The notes beneath the pieces are model-generated. The model was not told where the DNA came from, ran no database searches, and was given only the letters and a program-made list of their open reading frames with translations. Below, in pieces: positions 11,722-22,388 of a DNA stretch of 64,000 bases (the first letter of the stretch is position 1; each line of letters starts with the position of its first letter). Origin of the DNA: Corallium rubrum. Taxonomy: Eukaryota; Cnidaria; Anthozoa; Scleralcyonacea; Coralliidae. The DNA lies in assembly GCA_964035015.1 (NCBI GenBank), contig OZ035998.1, positions 26,095,417 to 26,159,416 of the forward strand. The letters run 5' to 3'. Made by a program: the position numbers and the translations under genes.

Positions 11722-12243
11722 AGTAACTTCTTTGGAAGATTTTCGCTTTTTCGCTTTGTTTTTGAGATATTTCATTTTGTTTGATACGCAAATGTCCGGA
11801 ATTTACGTGACACATGCATAATGACTTATCGAAGAAGTTTGTCTATCTCTTTCATTCTCGAACGAAATCCTTTAAAATCGAGAAGTTTGGTGTTGTGGGA
11901 GAAAAACGCACACATGTTATTCATACTTTAGTGTTTTTATTTGATGAACGCAAATATATACACCACTTTCATAACAGCGATTAATTAGAATATTCTTTTA
12001 TGTGCATCTTAATACGCCTTTCTGGCCTCTGTGTGTCTGCAACTCAAAAGAATCCACAAAGGCTCATTTCGATGCAAATAAAAGAATATTTAAAGTGAAG
12101 GCCTTTATGAAAGTGGTCGATATAACTGTCTTTAACATTCTCTGATAATGCATGTGCAACATAAATTCCGGACATTTGCATATCAAACAAAATGAAATAT
12201 CTCAAAAACAAAGCGAAAATCTTCCAAAGAAGTTACTTTTTTC
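11722..12243. mobile_element. MITE of the 'caaagtaac' family, with a nested MITE
   Basis: Inverted arms at 11,722-11,820 and 12,150-12,243 share AAGTAACTTCTTTGGAAGAT and ATATTTCATTTTGTTTGATA. The arrangement (termini, a heptad like TTTGATA, then a half-site near 'ataatgactta') matches elements at 26,480-26,680, 44,655-45,000 and 51,110-51,530. A separate MITE is nested at about 11,960-12,118. Confidence 0.7.
11960..12118. mobile_element. MITE with CCACTTTCATAA termini
   Basis: Ends CCACTTTCATAA and TTATGAAAGTGG are inverted, and the arms share 'gaatattcttttatgtgcatc' in inverse form. A second copy lies at 46,258-46,440. Confidence 0.7.
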
Positions 12244-12489
12244 CCCAGGGTCTTTTGAAATAGGCAGGGCGGGAAAAGGCACTGGTATCGGCTGGTGGAC
12301 TCTGCATTTTTATTGGTTGAACAATTTTGTTGAACATTCCTAGGTATGATCAAATAGCTTCAACGGGACCGCCATTACAATGAACTTCTCCCACGGGACT
12401 GTCGTTACTCCGAATGATTTTGCATACTAAATAAAATTGCCAATTTATTACACCCAGAATTTCTGGGTGCTGTGACCAGTAAACTCTAT

Positions 12490-12710
12490 ATATACCTGGA
12501 AGGCTGACTGTCAATTAAAAGGTGAGGCAAAAAATGGCGGGCATGGTGAATTTTTGGACGTCACTTCCAGACCTCTACGCGGTCATCTTGGTTGTTAGTC
12601 TTACTCTTTTTTCTCGCGGCTGAACCACAGGCGGCCGAAACGAATACCCTCTTGCACGCGAGCAGTGTTGTATTCCTTTTGTTTACTTTCGATTTAATTT
12701 GCTTTAGGGG
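12490..12710. repeat. Dispersed repeat ('aatttttggacgtca' family), copy 1
   Basis: This block contains 'gaatttttggacgtcact', 'gcggtcatcttgg' and 'cgagcagtgttgtattcctt'. The same phrases recur at 13,990-14,200 (inverted), 19,385-19,510 and 20,040-20,180 (inverted). It ends in a poly-G tract. Open frames over these copies are repeat translations. Confidence 0.65.
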
Positions 12711-12774
12711 GGGGGGGGGGGGGGACTGCGTATGTTGACCCACGACCCATAGAAATTCGAAATAATAACTACTT

Positions 12775-13490
12775 ATTGACCGAGCGTGAGGTCTACTAGT
12801 GAAATATCGGACCGATGTTTTTTAAGTGCGGACCGAGACGAGCGCAGCGAGTTGAGGTCTGTGCAAAAAAACAGAGGTCCGATATTTTACTAGTACAGAC
12901 CGAACAAGCGAGGTTAATAAGTAGTTTATTATATGGCCATAAATGTTGTGAACGTTCTGTGAAAACTCGACCCATCTTTCTTGCGAACTAAACGAAAATG
13001 ACATATATTTTCCCATTTTTAAAGTACTTTCCGTTGAGCTAGAATCCTGAACATTCTACCACAAATAGTATTTTTCAATTGCTTTTGTTTGACATATTGC
13101 TCAAGATCGTACGTTAAGTACTTGAATAAAAAATCATCTGAAATTCTAATACTTGTGAGAAGTAAATGCTATATTAATTGCGAACAATGTTACGAACGTT
13201 TTGGACATTTTAAAAACTTTCACAAAACGTGGAAACTGAAAGCTTATAAAATTTCTAACAACATACCTGCACGATATATTTCAACAATGAGTAGTTCTGA
13301 AATTATAATCCATCTTGTTGCATATGCTGACATGACTGCCATTTTGTTTATAAAACTTACGGTCCCGAACGGCAGATTCCGCTCTGAGCGGGCGGATACG
13401 GGAAATATCCGACCGCTTATGAGCCAATCAAATTGCAGGATTTCCGTATTCGGATCTCTCAACGCTGCTGCCATATAATAAATGTTCTTA
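12775..13490. repeat. ~700-bp dispersed repeat, copy 1
   Basis: The left part has the inverted motif 'ggtccgatattt(c/t)ac(t/c)agt' on both sides of 12,840. It continues with 'gaggttaataa(g/a)tagtttattatatg' and a stretch ending in 'aaacttacggtcccgaacggcag'. The same order of motifs is found at 25,505-26,200. No protein family was recognised. Confidence 0.65.
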
Positions 13491-13514
13491 TTTTGTTTCT
13501 GCTTTGTATTTGTT

Positions 13515-13820
13515 GATGCTTGAACTATATATTTCGGCGAGTCCCACTCACGGTCGATTAACCGCTTTATACTTAAAATAAGGAAAGGCTGGTGACTTTC
13601 ATAGACGGAAGCCAAGCCAAACCAAACCAAACTGATAGCCAAGTTATTGACGAATGTACTCATGATGGCAATTTTGGTGAGATCGATTGTATATTTTACG
13701 GAGCTTCAAATGAGGGTCGTCTGAAATATTCTCTATGAAAGTCACATGCAGCCATTTCTTATATTTAGTATAAAGCGACTAAATCGACCGTGAGTGGAAC
13801 TCGCCGAAATATAGTTGAAA
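13515..13820. mobile_element. MITE with 'atatatttcggcgag' termini
   Basis: 'tatatttcggcgagtcccac' at about 13,528 is mirrored by 'gtggaactcgccgaaatata' near 13,795-13,815, enclosing about 300 bp. A diverged end is present at 19,535-19,570. Confidence 0.55.
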
Positions 13821-13984
13821 CTCAATTCGAAAGTCAGAAAGACGCAAGCATCAACAAATAGAAATTAAGCAGACACAAGTTAAGAACATTTATTTTGAAT
13901 TTCTATGGGTCTTGGTATATATTTCATGCATTTGACAGTAATATTCGATTTGAATTTGTGGCAACGGTCAACATACGCAGCCCC

Positions 13985-14475
<491 letters not shown>

Positions 14476-15900
14476 GAGTTCACTGGTAGTGACCAGCCGA
14501 TAGGCCTCTGGTGTAAACGCGCAAGGAGTGACCTGAGACTGATTTAGAACCATGTTTTCAAGACCAGCGTTTCAAACTGTTTACATCAGAGGTCACACCT
14601 GATGAGACTGACCTAGGACGGTGATTTTAGACCCACCTAAACGCTGTGCCTGAAAACGCGGTCCTAGGTCAGCCTCAGGTCACTCATCGCACGTTTACAT
14701 CAGAGCCCTAGCCTCTCCAGGTCAGTCCAGGGTCAGGTATATTCCCCTAGTGTAAACTTATTGAAAACATCTTAATTCGATCGGTGTAAATTACTATTTG
14801 TGGAACCACAAATAAATATTTTAATTTAATTTAATTTAATTTAATTTAATTTAATTTAATTTAAATCAATGTTTTGATTTACTTATTCTGCACAATTAAA
14901 TATTCTACACTATGCAAATACGTGAAAGTTGCAGCATTAATGACCCACACGCTTCTGCATGTCCATGATCGGACGAACTCGGACATGTCTATCAACATTC
15001 ATAATGCTTCGTTTAACGTCACTAACCGTCTACCGTTTCTCCTAAGCATAATATTCACTACTTAGACATTTGTTGGACTCAGAATTCAACGACAGACATA
15101 TAGAAAAATCAAAGAAACGAGCGGCGTCAAGTTGTCAATGTACAATCAAACTCGATTACTGTTAAACTTTATAAATAGTTTTCAACTAAGACATGCAGTA
15201 TAGTGCTAATCTGGTTTAATCAACGTATTTTTTTATATCGCTTCTTGTGACTGTAAAAGTTTTAGGACTAACAATTAAATGGAAGTATGTATATTTAGCG
15301 TTTGAAAACCGTGCTTTTCGCCCTAAAATGGAGGCATCATTAAAATAGTTGGCACAGTTGCACAACTAATGACGTCACTCGACCCAGATCTCAAATTTTT
15401 ATTGCCTTCTAAACTAAACACTTGTCGCAATGGCGTAAACATAAACGAGAAAATAAAGGCCTATATCGTTCATTTTGTAGTAAAAAATTTCGAATTCCAA
15501 AAGTGAACTATTCACTAACATGTTTTAGTTGTCAAAAATCGACAATATATTCCTAATTCCTCTTAGGACGGCCAAGTTGGATACGACTTTGACTATGTAT
15601 AGACACTTCAAATAAGTGCAGAGTACGTCATTTTCCGCACTTGACGTCATTTTCAGCCTTTTGAATTCTATTGAAAATATACAAAAGATAAGACAATAAT
15701 TGAAAAGAATTCAAAAGAAAATTTGAAAAGAAACTGACGTCATAGGGTGACGTATTCTATACTTATTAAAACTGTCTATAGTATATTTTAAAACAAATAA
15801 CTCGGTATGAATAATTTTACAAACCTTTGTGAACACTTTCCCTTGAGAGTTTAACACTCTAAAGAGTGTTTTGAACAGTTTGTTCGATAACAATAATAAT
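14476..15900. other. Intergenic; no gene recognised
   Basis: 14,490-14,760 contains diverged inverted motifs of the 'aggtcagtc(t/c)aggtcag' type and may be another MITE. 14,818-14,864 is an (AATTT)n pentamer tract. 15,610-15,790 is a repeat shared with 41,850-42,010 (starts near 'gagtacgtcattttccgc'). No coding homology was seen. Confidence 0.5.
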
Positions 15901-15902
15901 AC

Positions 15903-16010
15903 CAGCCTCGTACCCAGGGCCTTCTCTGCTTTCAAAATGTCGAGAAGACCCTGGCAAAGGCTGGTCACGTGACTCCAAGATTCTTGGAGTATTTGGTCAC
16001 ATGGATAATT
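15903..16010. repeat. Terminal fragment of the 'ctggcatgggctggtcacgtg' family
   Basis: Contains 'cctcgtacccaggg', 'accctggcaaaggctggtcacgtg' and a hairpin 'ctccaagattcttggag'. The same layout terminates the RecQ-bearing repeats at 20,225-21,085 and 50,610-51,775. Confidence 0.55.
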
Positions 16011-16112
16011 TGAGCTTCGCCCGTCCTGGGGGGAGCGGTTGATTCAGTTCTTAGAACGTAGAAGGTTGTTGCAAGTTTTGTAAAGTTAAATTCGGGAGGT
16101 AAATCAGATATA

Positions 16113-16118
16113 TTTATT
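16113..16118 (-). promoter_or_regulatory. Possible DOCK polyadenylation signal
   Basis: On the minus strand this reads AATAAA, about 250 nt downstream of the DOCK stop codon. It is the first canonical hexamer I saw in mRNA sense past the stop. No transcript evidence is available. Confidence 0.3.
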
Positions 16119-16254
16119 GAAAAAGGCTACGTTGATTTACGACATTTGCTGGATATTTCATATTTGTTGCCGTTATTCGCCAGAAATGAAGCCCAAGGCG
16201 ACGAACGATCATAAACAGAAACCCATTATCAATATAACTACTACGGTACAGGAA

Positions 16255-16334
16255 TCGAAATATAGTAAGGTTAGATATACTGCAGAAACAGAGAACGTAG
16301 GAGTCTAACGTTTCGAGCGAAGGCCCTTCGTCAG
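16255..16334 (-). ncRNA. Penelope-like terminus with hammerhead-like core in the DOCK 3' UTR
   Basis: Read on the minus strand (DOCK mRNA sense), CTGACGA (16,334-16,328) is followed by a GGGC/GCUC stem with a CUUC loop and then GAAAC (16,315-16,310). This is the order of hammerhead core boxes, although one extra A precedes stem II and stem III is not evident. The same sequence ends the Penelope-like element at 60,625-60,709. Hammerheads are known in Penelope-like terminal repeats. Activity is not shown, and the UCU/AGA stem I pairing of the 60.6-kb copy is lost here. Confidence 0.5.
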
Positions 16335-16366
16335 GTGTGCTACATACACTTAATATAAAATAATAC

Positions 16367-16532
16367 TCACTTCTTCCTCATTCCTACCGAGCCTCGCAAT
16401 GTGCCAAACCTGTTTCTCAATAAAGGATCAAGTTGCTCATGCAGCGCTCTGTAGTTTCTTTGAAGTTCCTTTTGATATGGGATTTGTTCGTCGGTTATAA
16501 GTTCTTTATTTTTCTTCAGTGCCTCGCCACAA
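16367..16532 (-). CDS. DOCK6/7/8: DOCK exon, terminal (C-terminus and stop)
   Basis: This 166-nt last coding exon begins after an AG acceptor at 16,533-16,534. It encodes the end of DHR-2: CGEALKKNKELI, then YQKELQRNYRALHEQLDPLL, a conserved amphipathic helix near the DOCK C-terminus. The stop is TGA (16,369-16,367). The tail after the helix is short (about 18 residues) and ends in a basic MRKK. It joins the previous exon in phase 2, giving FVKCCGEAL. The 3' UTR runs into a Penelope-type fragment 32 nt downstream. Confidence 0.88.
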
Positions 16533-17859
16533 CTAGTAAAAATAATCGAAACATAAGTGTTTAGCAGCAAAAAGGACCAATTGAAATCAACTGCACTAGA
16601 ATCTCAGATTTTACTATAGCCACATATTTTACTATTATTAAGAGACGAGGGGAAAAAACACTTCAAAAATCTCGTATACTTTGCTCGAAAATCCACAAAA
16701 ATTCAAAATAAAAAACACACATGAGGATTCTCGAAAGAAAACAACCCAAAAAACCAGACCTAGATATTCTTTGAAAAATCACAGAGGATCTAAAAAAGAA
16801 TTTCCCCCAGAAAATCACCAAACTTTTCTAAAACTTCTGAAAAATCATTAAGAATTCTTGAAAATCCACTCCAACCCCTGAAAATCCATAAAATCCTAGA
16901 AAAATCCAAAAATCCTACAAAAACACATAAAAACTAGGAAAAATTGACCTGAAGTATAGAAAACTACAATCGTTGCCAAAAGTGGACAGGACAAGGACAC
17001 CCTACGTTTTGGCAACTTTTGCCTGACTCATCTTTTCATCCGACCATCTTTGCTTATCAGTGCGCCCCCTCCTCCTTTTTAAATGTTGAAAGGATATATC
17101 AAACTTCGACAAAATGTGTTGAGTAGGAGGAAACCCTATATTTCTATCCAAATTCGTAAAAATGTCGCCTAGTGGAAAACCGGCTTAACGCATTGAATTG
17201 ACCAATGAATTGACCAATCACAGGCCTGCTTTTGGCCAGCCGTGTATGTTATTGAAAAGAACATGGGACCAATTTTTGCAAAAAAGAAAGTGAGCGTTGA
17301 CAAACATTTTGAAAGCCAACGACGCTCGTCGGTAGGCAAAAAGTGCTACTAAATTTGAACATATTTACAAGTTTCTTCAAGAATAATTCTAAATGATTTT
17401 ATGTTGTCTTTGTATGTTTCTTGACTTTCGTAGTCTTCGGGAAGATGTTTCAACTGTCAGTTTTAAGCTTGTTTCATTCAATAACCACGACAAAGAAAAA
17501 AACAACTTCAAATTTTCCACGAAACCTTTGGTTACATGAAAATTAACATATACTTCAACGGTTTTGAACTCCTTATCTCAGAAAAGGATTAAATTCCTGT
17601 ATAAGCGTTTCTCTCAAAGCCTTAGCCCGAAGGTTAAACAATTGATCGACGCATTCCAAATAGTACTACTAGACGTCATATTGTATTTTTAGCGCAAAAT
17701 ATCAGATTGACTTAAAATACTTATCATATCATAGTAAAGTTCTGTCCTGTACATACATTGATCTCTGCCGAAAGAGATACCTTAGACCATTATATATCCC
17801 TAAAACTGGAAGTGTGTTCTTAGAAAATTGCACAATTTATTACACATTATAAAACGTAC
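16533..17859 (-). other. DOCK intron with A-rich degenerate repeat
   Basis: 16,640-16,950 is A-rich with recurring 'aaaatcc' phrases, the inverse of the GGATTTT run at 6,720-6,870. 17,160-17,190 is a solo end of the AAGGCGGTTTTCCAC MITE family. Nothing else was recognised. Confidence 0.5.
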
Positions 17860-17981
17860 CATTTGACGAAAGCTTTAAAACACAAGCGTAACTTGTGATG
17901 ATCACGGCTAATTGTATTTTCATCTGTGTCGTTGTCGTGATGGAAAGCAGATAAGAAAGCCACAGCCATAGCAAGTGGACC
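17860..17981 (-). CDS. DOCK6/7/8: DOCK exon (GPLAMAVAFL...)
   Basis: This 122-nt exon has AG acceptor at 17,982-17,983 and donor GTACG at 17,859-17,855. It encodes GPLAMAVAFLSAFHHDN and then DHHKLRLCFKAF, matching the DHR-2 segment that follows the VNQ motif in DOCK6/7/8. It is entered in phase 0 from the GC-donor exon and leaves in phase 2. Confidence 0.85.
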
Positions 17982-18655
17982 CTAAAAAAACCCACAGGAA
18001 TAGGATTAATCAAATGCAAGATCCTGTTACAGCTGAGCTGTTGAATTTGATACAAATGTTTATCGAATTTAACCGCACAGGGTATTGTCGCTTATCCGTC
18101 AACTCAATGGTGAAACAGACAGAGTGCACTAAAATCACTTTTTGGACCATTCCCATGTATGTTTTATGCTTTGATGATAAGAATTATGACTCACGCAGTT
18201 CGGTCGCTCATATTTACGATGTAGAAAACTATTCAATTTAAACAATAAAAAGGTCGAGCGTGCATGTGACATTTAACGCTTAATAGAAATCCAGCTTTAA
18301 GCAGACACATGTATGTGGTCACAGTTATTATAAAAAGTTATAGTTGCAACCCCTTTAAGCGGACATCTCTCGTGAGCGGGCACCTAAACGTGATCCCAAA
18401 TGTGTTCGCTAAATAGGGGTTTGGTTGTACCCTAAAAACGGTTTTCAACTTTAGGCAACTGTTTTTGCGCGAATCGACTTTTTATTGTTAGAAATGAATA
18501 GATTTCTAATTATCTTCAGTCCAGAGTGAAAAAAAGATCGCCGCTTCACGCGAAAAAAGTCGCCTAGTATAGAGAACATTCGAAATTTTTAGGCCAAGGA
18601 CACCAAAGCGCAAGCTGCTGCAGATGAACACCTTTTGCAATGACACTGTACTCGC
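17982..18655 (-). other. DOCK intron using a GC donor
   Basis: This 674-nt intron has no recognised repeat beyond short fragments. Its 5' splice site reads CAG|GCGAGT on the minus strand (18,658-18,650). Confidence 0.6.
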
Positions 18656-18799
18656 CTGGTTTACTGCCGTTCCAACGGAACCCTGTAGAACCATCTGAAG
18701 GATTTTCTTATCTGGTGGTTCTTGCCAAACAGCACTTTTCAACTCGTTTGTTTTCTTCTGGATATCTTCAATTGCTACTTGGATTGGCGTCAGGGTAAT
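18656..18799 (-). CDS. DOCK6/7/8: DOCK exon (DHR-2, ...QMVLQGSVG)
   Basis: This 144-nt, 48-codon exon encodes [37 protein letters not shown] and AVNQ. That is the most conserved DHR-2 stretch, containing the helix that in known DOCK structures contributes to nucleotide release. The acceptor AG is at 18,800-18,801. Exon end and reading frame are fixed by the next exon (GPLAMA), which requires a GC donor at 18,655-18,654; no GT donor keeps the frame. Confidence 0.88.
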
Positions 18800-19016
18800 C
18801 TGTAGAGAAGCAAGTCAAAATAATATTAGTAGTAGAATTGGAAAGCATGAACTTTTCAAAGAAAGAGTTATAGATGGCTTTCACTTCCTCGCTTACTTTA
18901 GTGTAATCATTTCTATGTTGCACATGGAACAAGCAAAACTAAAACAAGAGCCAAAATTTGGGAGCCATAGGGCGTTTGCTGGCTGAACTACATATATATT
19001 TATAAGTAATAGCATA

Positions 19017-19169
19017 AAAAGAGGTGTATCAGCTATTAAACGTCCCGCTCGATGAGAGTCATTTAGTAAAATTACTATTACCCAAATTATTATATTATTT
19101 TATTATTATACTATTATTATATTTATTATTACGAGCGGGACGTTTAATAGTTAATGCACCTCTTTTTCT
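19017..19169. mobile_element. AT-centred palindromic MITE
   Basis: 'attaaacgtcccgctcg' near 19,035 and 'cgagcgggacgtttaat' near 19,135 are inverted, with 'aaaagaggtg' and 'cacctctttt' at the ends. The core is TTATTA repeats. Confidence 0.7.
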
Positions 19170-19384
19170 GCTATTCCTTTGCAATATCATGTTTGCGGGA
19201 ATTTCTTTTGTTTGCGGGAATTTCTATTGTTGTCACCTCCGTTGATGTCATCAATACCACTTAACGCAACATATATGACGCGTCTTCCACATTTCATTCA
19301 TAATGCACATTATGTTGCAACCTCGTACGCAGGCTTTTCGATCCCGCCCTTGCGAACTCGTCGAGCGAAAACCCAGCGAACTCT

Positions 19385-19510
19385 AAAAATGAGGCAAAAC
19401 ATGGTGGCAATGGGGAATTTTTGGACGTTAGTTTTCGGCCCCTGCGCGGTCATCTTGGATGTCAGTCTTAGTCTTTTTTCTTGCGGCCGAACCACAGGCA
19501 GATGTTTGTG
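19385..19510 (+). repeat. Dispersed repeat ('aatttttggacgtta' family), copy 3
   Basis: Matches 12,530-12,640: 'ggggaatttttggacgt', 'gcgcggtcatcttgg' and 'gaaccacaggc'. Confidence 0.6.
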
Positions 19511-20039
19511 ACTTTCCGAGTCAAGTTTGAACTTTATATTTCGCCGAGTCACACTTACGGGTAATTAACCGCTTAATTTATACCTGATGACTTTCAGAGA
19601 TTAGGGAACTTAAGCAAGCTAAGACGACGACGGCAATGTAAAGTTCACTATCTGGCAGAAACCACGAATCATTTATTAGTACGTAGATAGAGCAAGTTCT
19701 AAAAGGATTTCGTTGCATAGTTTGAAGTCAAACTTGACGACGGGGATCGCCGTTCCACGAGTAATCAACAATGTTGTCCTAAAGACGTGAAAATAATATG
19801 AATAAGTTGTAGATTACTCTTATGACTAAAAATTTTTCATCTTCATTGTTGGTTGAGGAAAATTCGATTGTATTAAGGACGTTGTCCTTGACGATCGCGT
19901 TGTATTTACTTAAGCTCTCTATATTTCGAATGGCCCTCATTTGAAACTCCTAAAATCCAGGAAAACCGCTCGATCTCGCCAAAATTGCCATTCGACCCAA
20001 ACGTTCATCTTCGCAGCTCGAGAAACGTTCATAGAAACT

Positions 20040-20220
20040 GAGATGACACCAGCTGCTCGTGATTCGGCCGCGAGAAAAAAGACTAAGACTGACATCCAAG
20101 TTGACCGCGTAGGGCCTGCAACTGACGTCCAAAAATTCCCAAATTCCGCCCTTTTTTGCCTCACTTTTTCGTCCAGTAATTGAATGGAGTCGGCCTTCCA
20201 GGTATATAGAGAGTTCACTG
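20040..20220 (-). repeat. Dispersed repeat ('aatttttggacgtca' family), copy 4
   Basis: Reverse-orientation copy sharing 'ctgacatccaagttgaccgcg' and 'gacgtccaaaaattccc'. It ends with 'ggccttccaggtatata' next to the RecQ-fragment repeat. Confidence 0.6.
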
Positions 20221-20336
20221 CGAAAACCCTGGCATGGGCTGGTCACGTGCCTCCCAGAATGTGGGAGGTTTTAAAATACCGTTATTAGGGAGGGGATGGT
20301 GAGTACGTATTGTCTTGTGGTGTTATCATCAAACGT

Positions 20337-20507
20337 ATTCTCGGTTTTCACTCACGTGATCGGTGGCGCCGTTGGGGTGGTGAAACAATACAAAATATTT
20401 GAATAAGAATAGAGTTAAATTCCCATAGGATAAAGATTGTACGCCGCTATTTCATTGTTCCTGTGCACCAACATGGCCGCCGTGACGTCAGGTGAAAACC
20501 AAGAATA
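20337..20507. mobile_element. MITE with 'ttctcggttttcac' termini
   Basis: 'ttctcggttttcactcacgt' at about 20,338 is mirrored by 'gacgtcaggtgaaaaccaagaa' ending near 20,507. Nested in the RecQ-fragment repeat. Confidence 0.6.
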
Positions 20508-20754
20508 GTTTCGGTTTATTGAATTGCCGCGACACGAGATCACATATCATTTGGTATCATTTAACAGTGCAACTGGATCTGGCTTGATGTCGAAACAGTT
20601 TAATACCGAAAAAATTCTACAGTGAGGGAATTCGAAGTTCGTGCTGCCGCTTGTGTCTCAAGATGGCTGAAGAATTACTCGGAAACTCTCTCTCTCCCAC
20701 GAGGTGAACATCTGCTTCACCTCCTATGCAGGCCTTGCGAAAGAAGACTTGGCA

Positions 20755-20890
20755 GTTTTAAGGCATTTAAATCAGCGATTTCCCATATCCTGTAAATGGT
20801 ATGTAAATCAGCGATATCCCATATCCTGTAGGCAATACAGCGACTGTATCTCTTCGATTAAAAAGAGCCTCTAAGCAGGTGACATTACAT
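20755..20890 (-). pseudogene. RecQ-like helicase fragment with duplicated P-loop segment
   Basis: Read on the minus strand it encodes a short helicase N-terminal piece including EALFNRRDTVAVLPTGYG. RecQ helicases use this P-loop region to bind ATP while unwinding DNA. A tandem duplication of about 35 bases ('atatgggaaatcgctgattt' type) repeats the P-loop codons, and one copy has lost the GKS lysine (reads GIS). The frame ends soon after. It is homologous to 50,820-51,130 and is a dead fragment carried by the repeat. Confidence 0.5.
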
Positions 20891-21388
20891 TTGTAAATTA
20901 CATTTGTATGCATACTTTTTGTAAGCGGAATTCAGACACGATATAAACATGGCGTCAGATAGAAAACACGAACGTGTATACGACCCACCCCCCTTAGTAT
21001 ATCCAGATTCTGGGAGGCACGTGACCAGCCCATGCCAGGGTTTTCGCTCGATGAATGCGAAAAGCCTGGGTACGAGGTTGATTATGTTGTACAACGGTAA
21101 ACGTGGTGTGCCACACTTAAAGCAAAGTAAAGTGAAGCGACTTTATTAATTGAGAATAACACATGACAGTATTTAGTTACTGATAACCTAGTCTAGTAGC
21201 CTTCCTTGATGGAACTAATTAGTAGAATTAATGGAAGATAGCTCTATAGAGGTAATCGATACTCTCAATAGAGGTAATCGATTTTCTCAATAGAGGTAAT
21301 CCATTTTGTGGAGGTTGGGAAACCGTAGAAGCCGATGAAAAACCCACGAGGCACAGGAGAGAACAAAAAACTCTGACTGACTGACGAG

Positions 21389-21643
21389 CACTGACCTCCA
21401 TATAACTGGACAGCGGGTCCCGGATACTTTTGTATTACATGAAGTATCCCCAATTGAACGGCGCCATCTTTGATTTTCTGATTTGCTGTTTGGTTAATTT
21501 TAGACCTAACAAGATGGCGTCCTGTCAGGGTGATCTGTGATTGGTCAATTTCGCAGCTCAGACCTAACATGATGGCGCCTGATGGCGTAACTGGGCCATT
21601 TTCCCGTGGAGCACCCGCAGTCCAGTTATATAGAGGTCAGTGC
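21389..21643. mobile_element. MITE with 'cactgacctcnatataactgg' termini
   Basis: Left 'agcactgacctccatataac' and right 'gttatatagaggtcagtgct' are inverted repeats around 250 bp. Internal 'agacctaacaagatggcg' and 'agacctaacatgatggcg' are direct repeats. Confidence 0.7.
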
Positions 21644-21659
21644 TGACGAGTAACTGAGC

Positions 21660-21800
21660 AGAGTGAAAAAGGTGGTAAACTGCCAAGAGAAGTTTTTATA
21701 AACCCTTCATTAGATTAAAATAAAGTGAAGGGTTCTGCTTGAAACGTCAGTATTTCGTTACAAAAACTATTCTTGGCAGTTAACCACCTTTTTCACTTAG
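21660..21800. repeat. Inverted repeat with 'gaaacgtcagtatttcgtta'
   Basis: 'agtgaaaaaggtggtaaact' and its inverse 'aaccacctttttcact' flank a core with 'ggttctgcttgaaacgtcag'. A similar core is at 32,705-32,775. It resembles a retroelement terminal repeat but I could not assign a family. Confidence 0.45.
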
Positions 21801-21988
21801 TTTGCTCTATCCAAAAGACTGCCTATACGCAGCACTCTATTTTTTTTAATAGAGAAAGAAATAACAAAATCCATACATGCGACTTAAGCAAGTTTAATTC
21901 CAGCGATTGACTTTTTGGGATCCAAGAGTCACCTATGAAAACTTTTAGTTTCCATTTTTCCAAAAGTATGGGCCAAATTAATCGGTCC

Positions 21989-22134
21989 GCCGTTCGTTCG
22001 TTCGTTCGTTCGTTCGTTCGTTCGTTCGTTCGTTCGTTCGTTCGTTCGTTCGTTCGTTCGTTCGTTCGTTCGTTCGTTCGTTCGTTCGTTCGTCCGTCCG
22101 TCCGTCCGTCCGTCCGTCCGTCCGTCCGTCTGTC
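21989..22134. repeat. Tetranucleotide microsatellite (CGTT)n-(CGTC)n
   Basis: CGTT units run to about 22,093 and CGTC units to about 22,130. Open frames of Arg-Ser-Phe-Val or Thr-Asn-Glu repeats here are artefacts. Confidence 0.95.
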
Positions 22135-22388
22135 CGCCCGACCGCACATTTGTAGATATTGCCCACTGGTAATGTTAACAATGCTAACGAAAAGGAAGCT
22201 ATTCTTATTTTCGACGTTTCGCTTACCTTGCAGTCAATATTAGGAATTCCCAACGATAACTGCAAGATAGTCGAAATGCTGAAAATAGAAAACGTTTCAC
22301 CTTACTTTGTTTCTGAGTTTCTGTTGGTATGTATTTCATTAAAATATCTAGTAGCCGAAACTTCTTGCCAATAAAGCGGAAAACTTAC

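Larger units (their letters stand above)
20222..21085 (-). mobile_element. Repeat element carrying a RecQ-like helicase fragment, copy 1
   Basis: Both ends carry the 'accctggcatgggctggtcacgtgcctcccag' layout in opposite orientation (20,228-20,262 and 21,012-21,050), followed on the right by 'cctgggtacgaggtt'. Minus strand 20,755-20,890 encodes part of a RecQ-type helicase. A separate MITE (20,337-20,507) is nested. The same element type is at 50,610-51,775. The superfamily is unclear. Confidence 0.55.
18800..22388 (-). other. DOCK intron, 3.6 kb, filled with repeats
   Basis: Holds an AT-rich MITE (19,017-19,169), two 'aatttttggacgtca' repeats, a RecQ-fragment repeat (20,222-21,085), a 'gacctctatataactgg' MITE (21,389-21,643), an inverted repeat with 'gaaacgtcagtatttcgtta' (21,660-21,800) and a tetranucleotide tract (21,989-22,130). 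No host gene was seen. Confidence 0.6.

Noticed and set aside
21823..22265. Several overlapping frames of Arg-Thr-Asn-Glu or Ser-Phe-Val-Arg repeats
   Set aside because: Product of the CGTT/CGTC tetranucleotide tract.
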